From contig JANQLS010000069.1 in the NCBI GenBank assembly GCA_028280485.1, positions 46,997-110,996 of the forward strand: 64,000 nt of DNA. Reading direction: 5' to 3'. Source of the stretch: Planctomycetota bacterium. GTDB lineage: Bacteria > Planctomycetota > UBA8108 > JACQVS01. Each line of letters opens with the position of its first letter. Within the stretch, counting starts at the first letter, position 1. A program made the position numbers and the translations under genes. A model generated the notes under the pieces. That model was not told where the DNA came from. It worked only from the letters and a program-made list of their open reading frames with translations, and searched no databases. Of the stretch, positions 63,576-64,000 are shown piece by piece.

Positions 63576-63845
63576 ATGGCTATATTCAATCCTGGTGACC
63601 AAAAAATCTTTCGTGCTCAACACGATCCGAAACATCCGGGTTTTGTCGATTTAATTTACTTCTTCTTAGGGGTAGGCCTACTCACTTTAGGTGTCCTCAC
63701 TGCTTGGTTCTTCGAGCTTTATACAGGTCTACTTTTATCTCTCGTTGGATTCGGAATTTCCTTTTTCATCGCTAAAAATTATTTCGAAGAATTTCAAATG
63801 GGAAAGAGGATGCGGGAGCGGGCGGAGAAGGACGAAGATAATTGA
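63576..63845 (+). CDS. Small two-helix membrane protein
   Basis: This is an 89-residue protein with helices at about residues 26-44 and 48-67 and a basic/acidic tail (GKRMRERAEKDEDN). The function is unknown. It follows the DUF1501 gene by about 136 bp, across a gene-end repeat. Confidence 0.55.
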   Translation: MAIFNPGDQKIFRAQHDPKHPGFVDLIYFFLGVGLLTLGVLTAWFFELYTGLLLSLVGFGISFFIAKNYFEEFQMGKRMRERAEKDEDN

Positions 63846-63970
63846 ATTTTGTTTGATTGAAACACCTTGAAACGTATTGGTTATATTAGGAGGGCCGCAC
63901 GCGGAGAGGTTGTGAATTTTTAGATCCCTATGAAATCCAAATTCATAACAAAGAACTAAGCACCAATATT

Positions 63971-63997
63971 AATAAGCCCGGAGCGTAAGCGACGGGA
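63971..63997 (+). repeat. Degenerate CGAAGCG-type repeat arm
   Basis: AATAAGCCCGGAGCGTAAGC followed by GACGGG resembles the dispersed arm (core CCCGAAGCGCTAGCGAGGG) with several changes. The partner arm, if any, would lie beyond the window. Confidence 0.55.
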
Positions 63998-64000
63998 CAA

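Noticed and set aside
63846..63970. Further gene after the last small membrane protein
   Set aside because: No open frame with a start and sensible composition was found before the window ends.

Overview
The window looks like part of a chromosome from the PVC group of bacteria (Planctomycetota or Verrucomicrobiota; the sequence alone does not settle which). The reasons are four sulfatase genes carrying five sulfatase domains, the paired gene families DUF1592/DUF1552 and PSD1 (DUF1549/DUF1553)/DUF1501, a dockerin-like protein, SUMF1, LamG and penicillin-acylase families, and many short palindromic intergenic repeats of a kind I associate with these phyla. Base composition is moderate, with AT-rich islands of small membrane-protein genes. 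I found no rRNA, tRNA, CRISPR array, transposase or phage gene.

Layout. 1-2812: a repeat-bounded heparinase II/III-like lyase. 2806-6018: a prolyl-oligopeptidase-like hydrolase and three small membrane or unknown genes. 6127-11197: a tightly coupled operon of a secreted FAD-dependent oxidoreductase, a membrane protein with two FMN-binding domains and two CxxxCP iron-sulfur motifs, and the flavin transferase ApbE; together they suggest extracytosolic flavin-based electron transfer. 11434-17532: membrane proteins and lipoproteins, a LemA/DUF3137 pair and the decayed 3' end of a second DUF3137 gene. 17713-24457: a LamG/propeller protein, then a penicillin acylase translationally coupled to a PDZ lipoprotein with two aspartic-protease-like lobes. 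25059-27376: a lipoprotein and a sulfatase with a C-terminal domain strikingly like the beta domain of human VHL. 27377-27802: a composite inverted-repeat element without genes. 27803-33873: a VOC protein and a DUF1592-DUF1552-esterase operon. 33899-37746: small membrane proteins and one large orphan. 37908-42138: a tandem double sulfatase and a SUMF1 lipoprotein. 42367-47886: small lipoprotein and unknown genes, an esterase, a gene broken by an amber codon, a zinc-ribbon membrane protein and a third sulfatase gene. 48193-53659: a PDZ/toroid protein framed by repeat arms, then an overlapping run of small genes ending in a beta-helix dockerin protein. 53894-55919: a metallopeptidase and small proteins. 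56126-63845: a fourth sulfatase gene, a giant PSD1/LamG cytochrome, DUF1501 and a small membrane protein.

Most large proteins carry export signals (Sec, lipobox or twin-arginine), and many are enzymes expected to act on sulfated polysaccharides (sulfatases, lyase, esterases). The window therefore reads as an extracytoplasmic polymer-degradation region with redox modules (heme CxxCH proteins and the flavin operon) that may take part in oxidative steps. That combined role is inference.

Two dispersed repeat families stand out. One (core CCCGAAGCGCTAGCGAGGG) occurs as inverted arms around genes or short spacers. The other is built from 17-bp palindromes such as GGCACACGCTGTGTGCC, usually preceded by GGTAGTA. 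It lies directly at gene 3' ends and in five genes supplies the stop codon itself.
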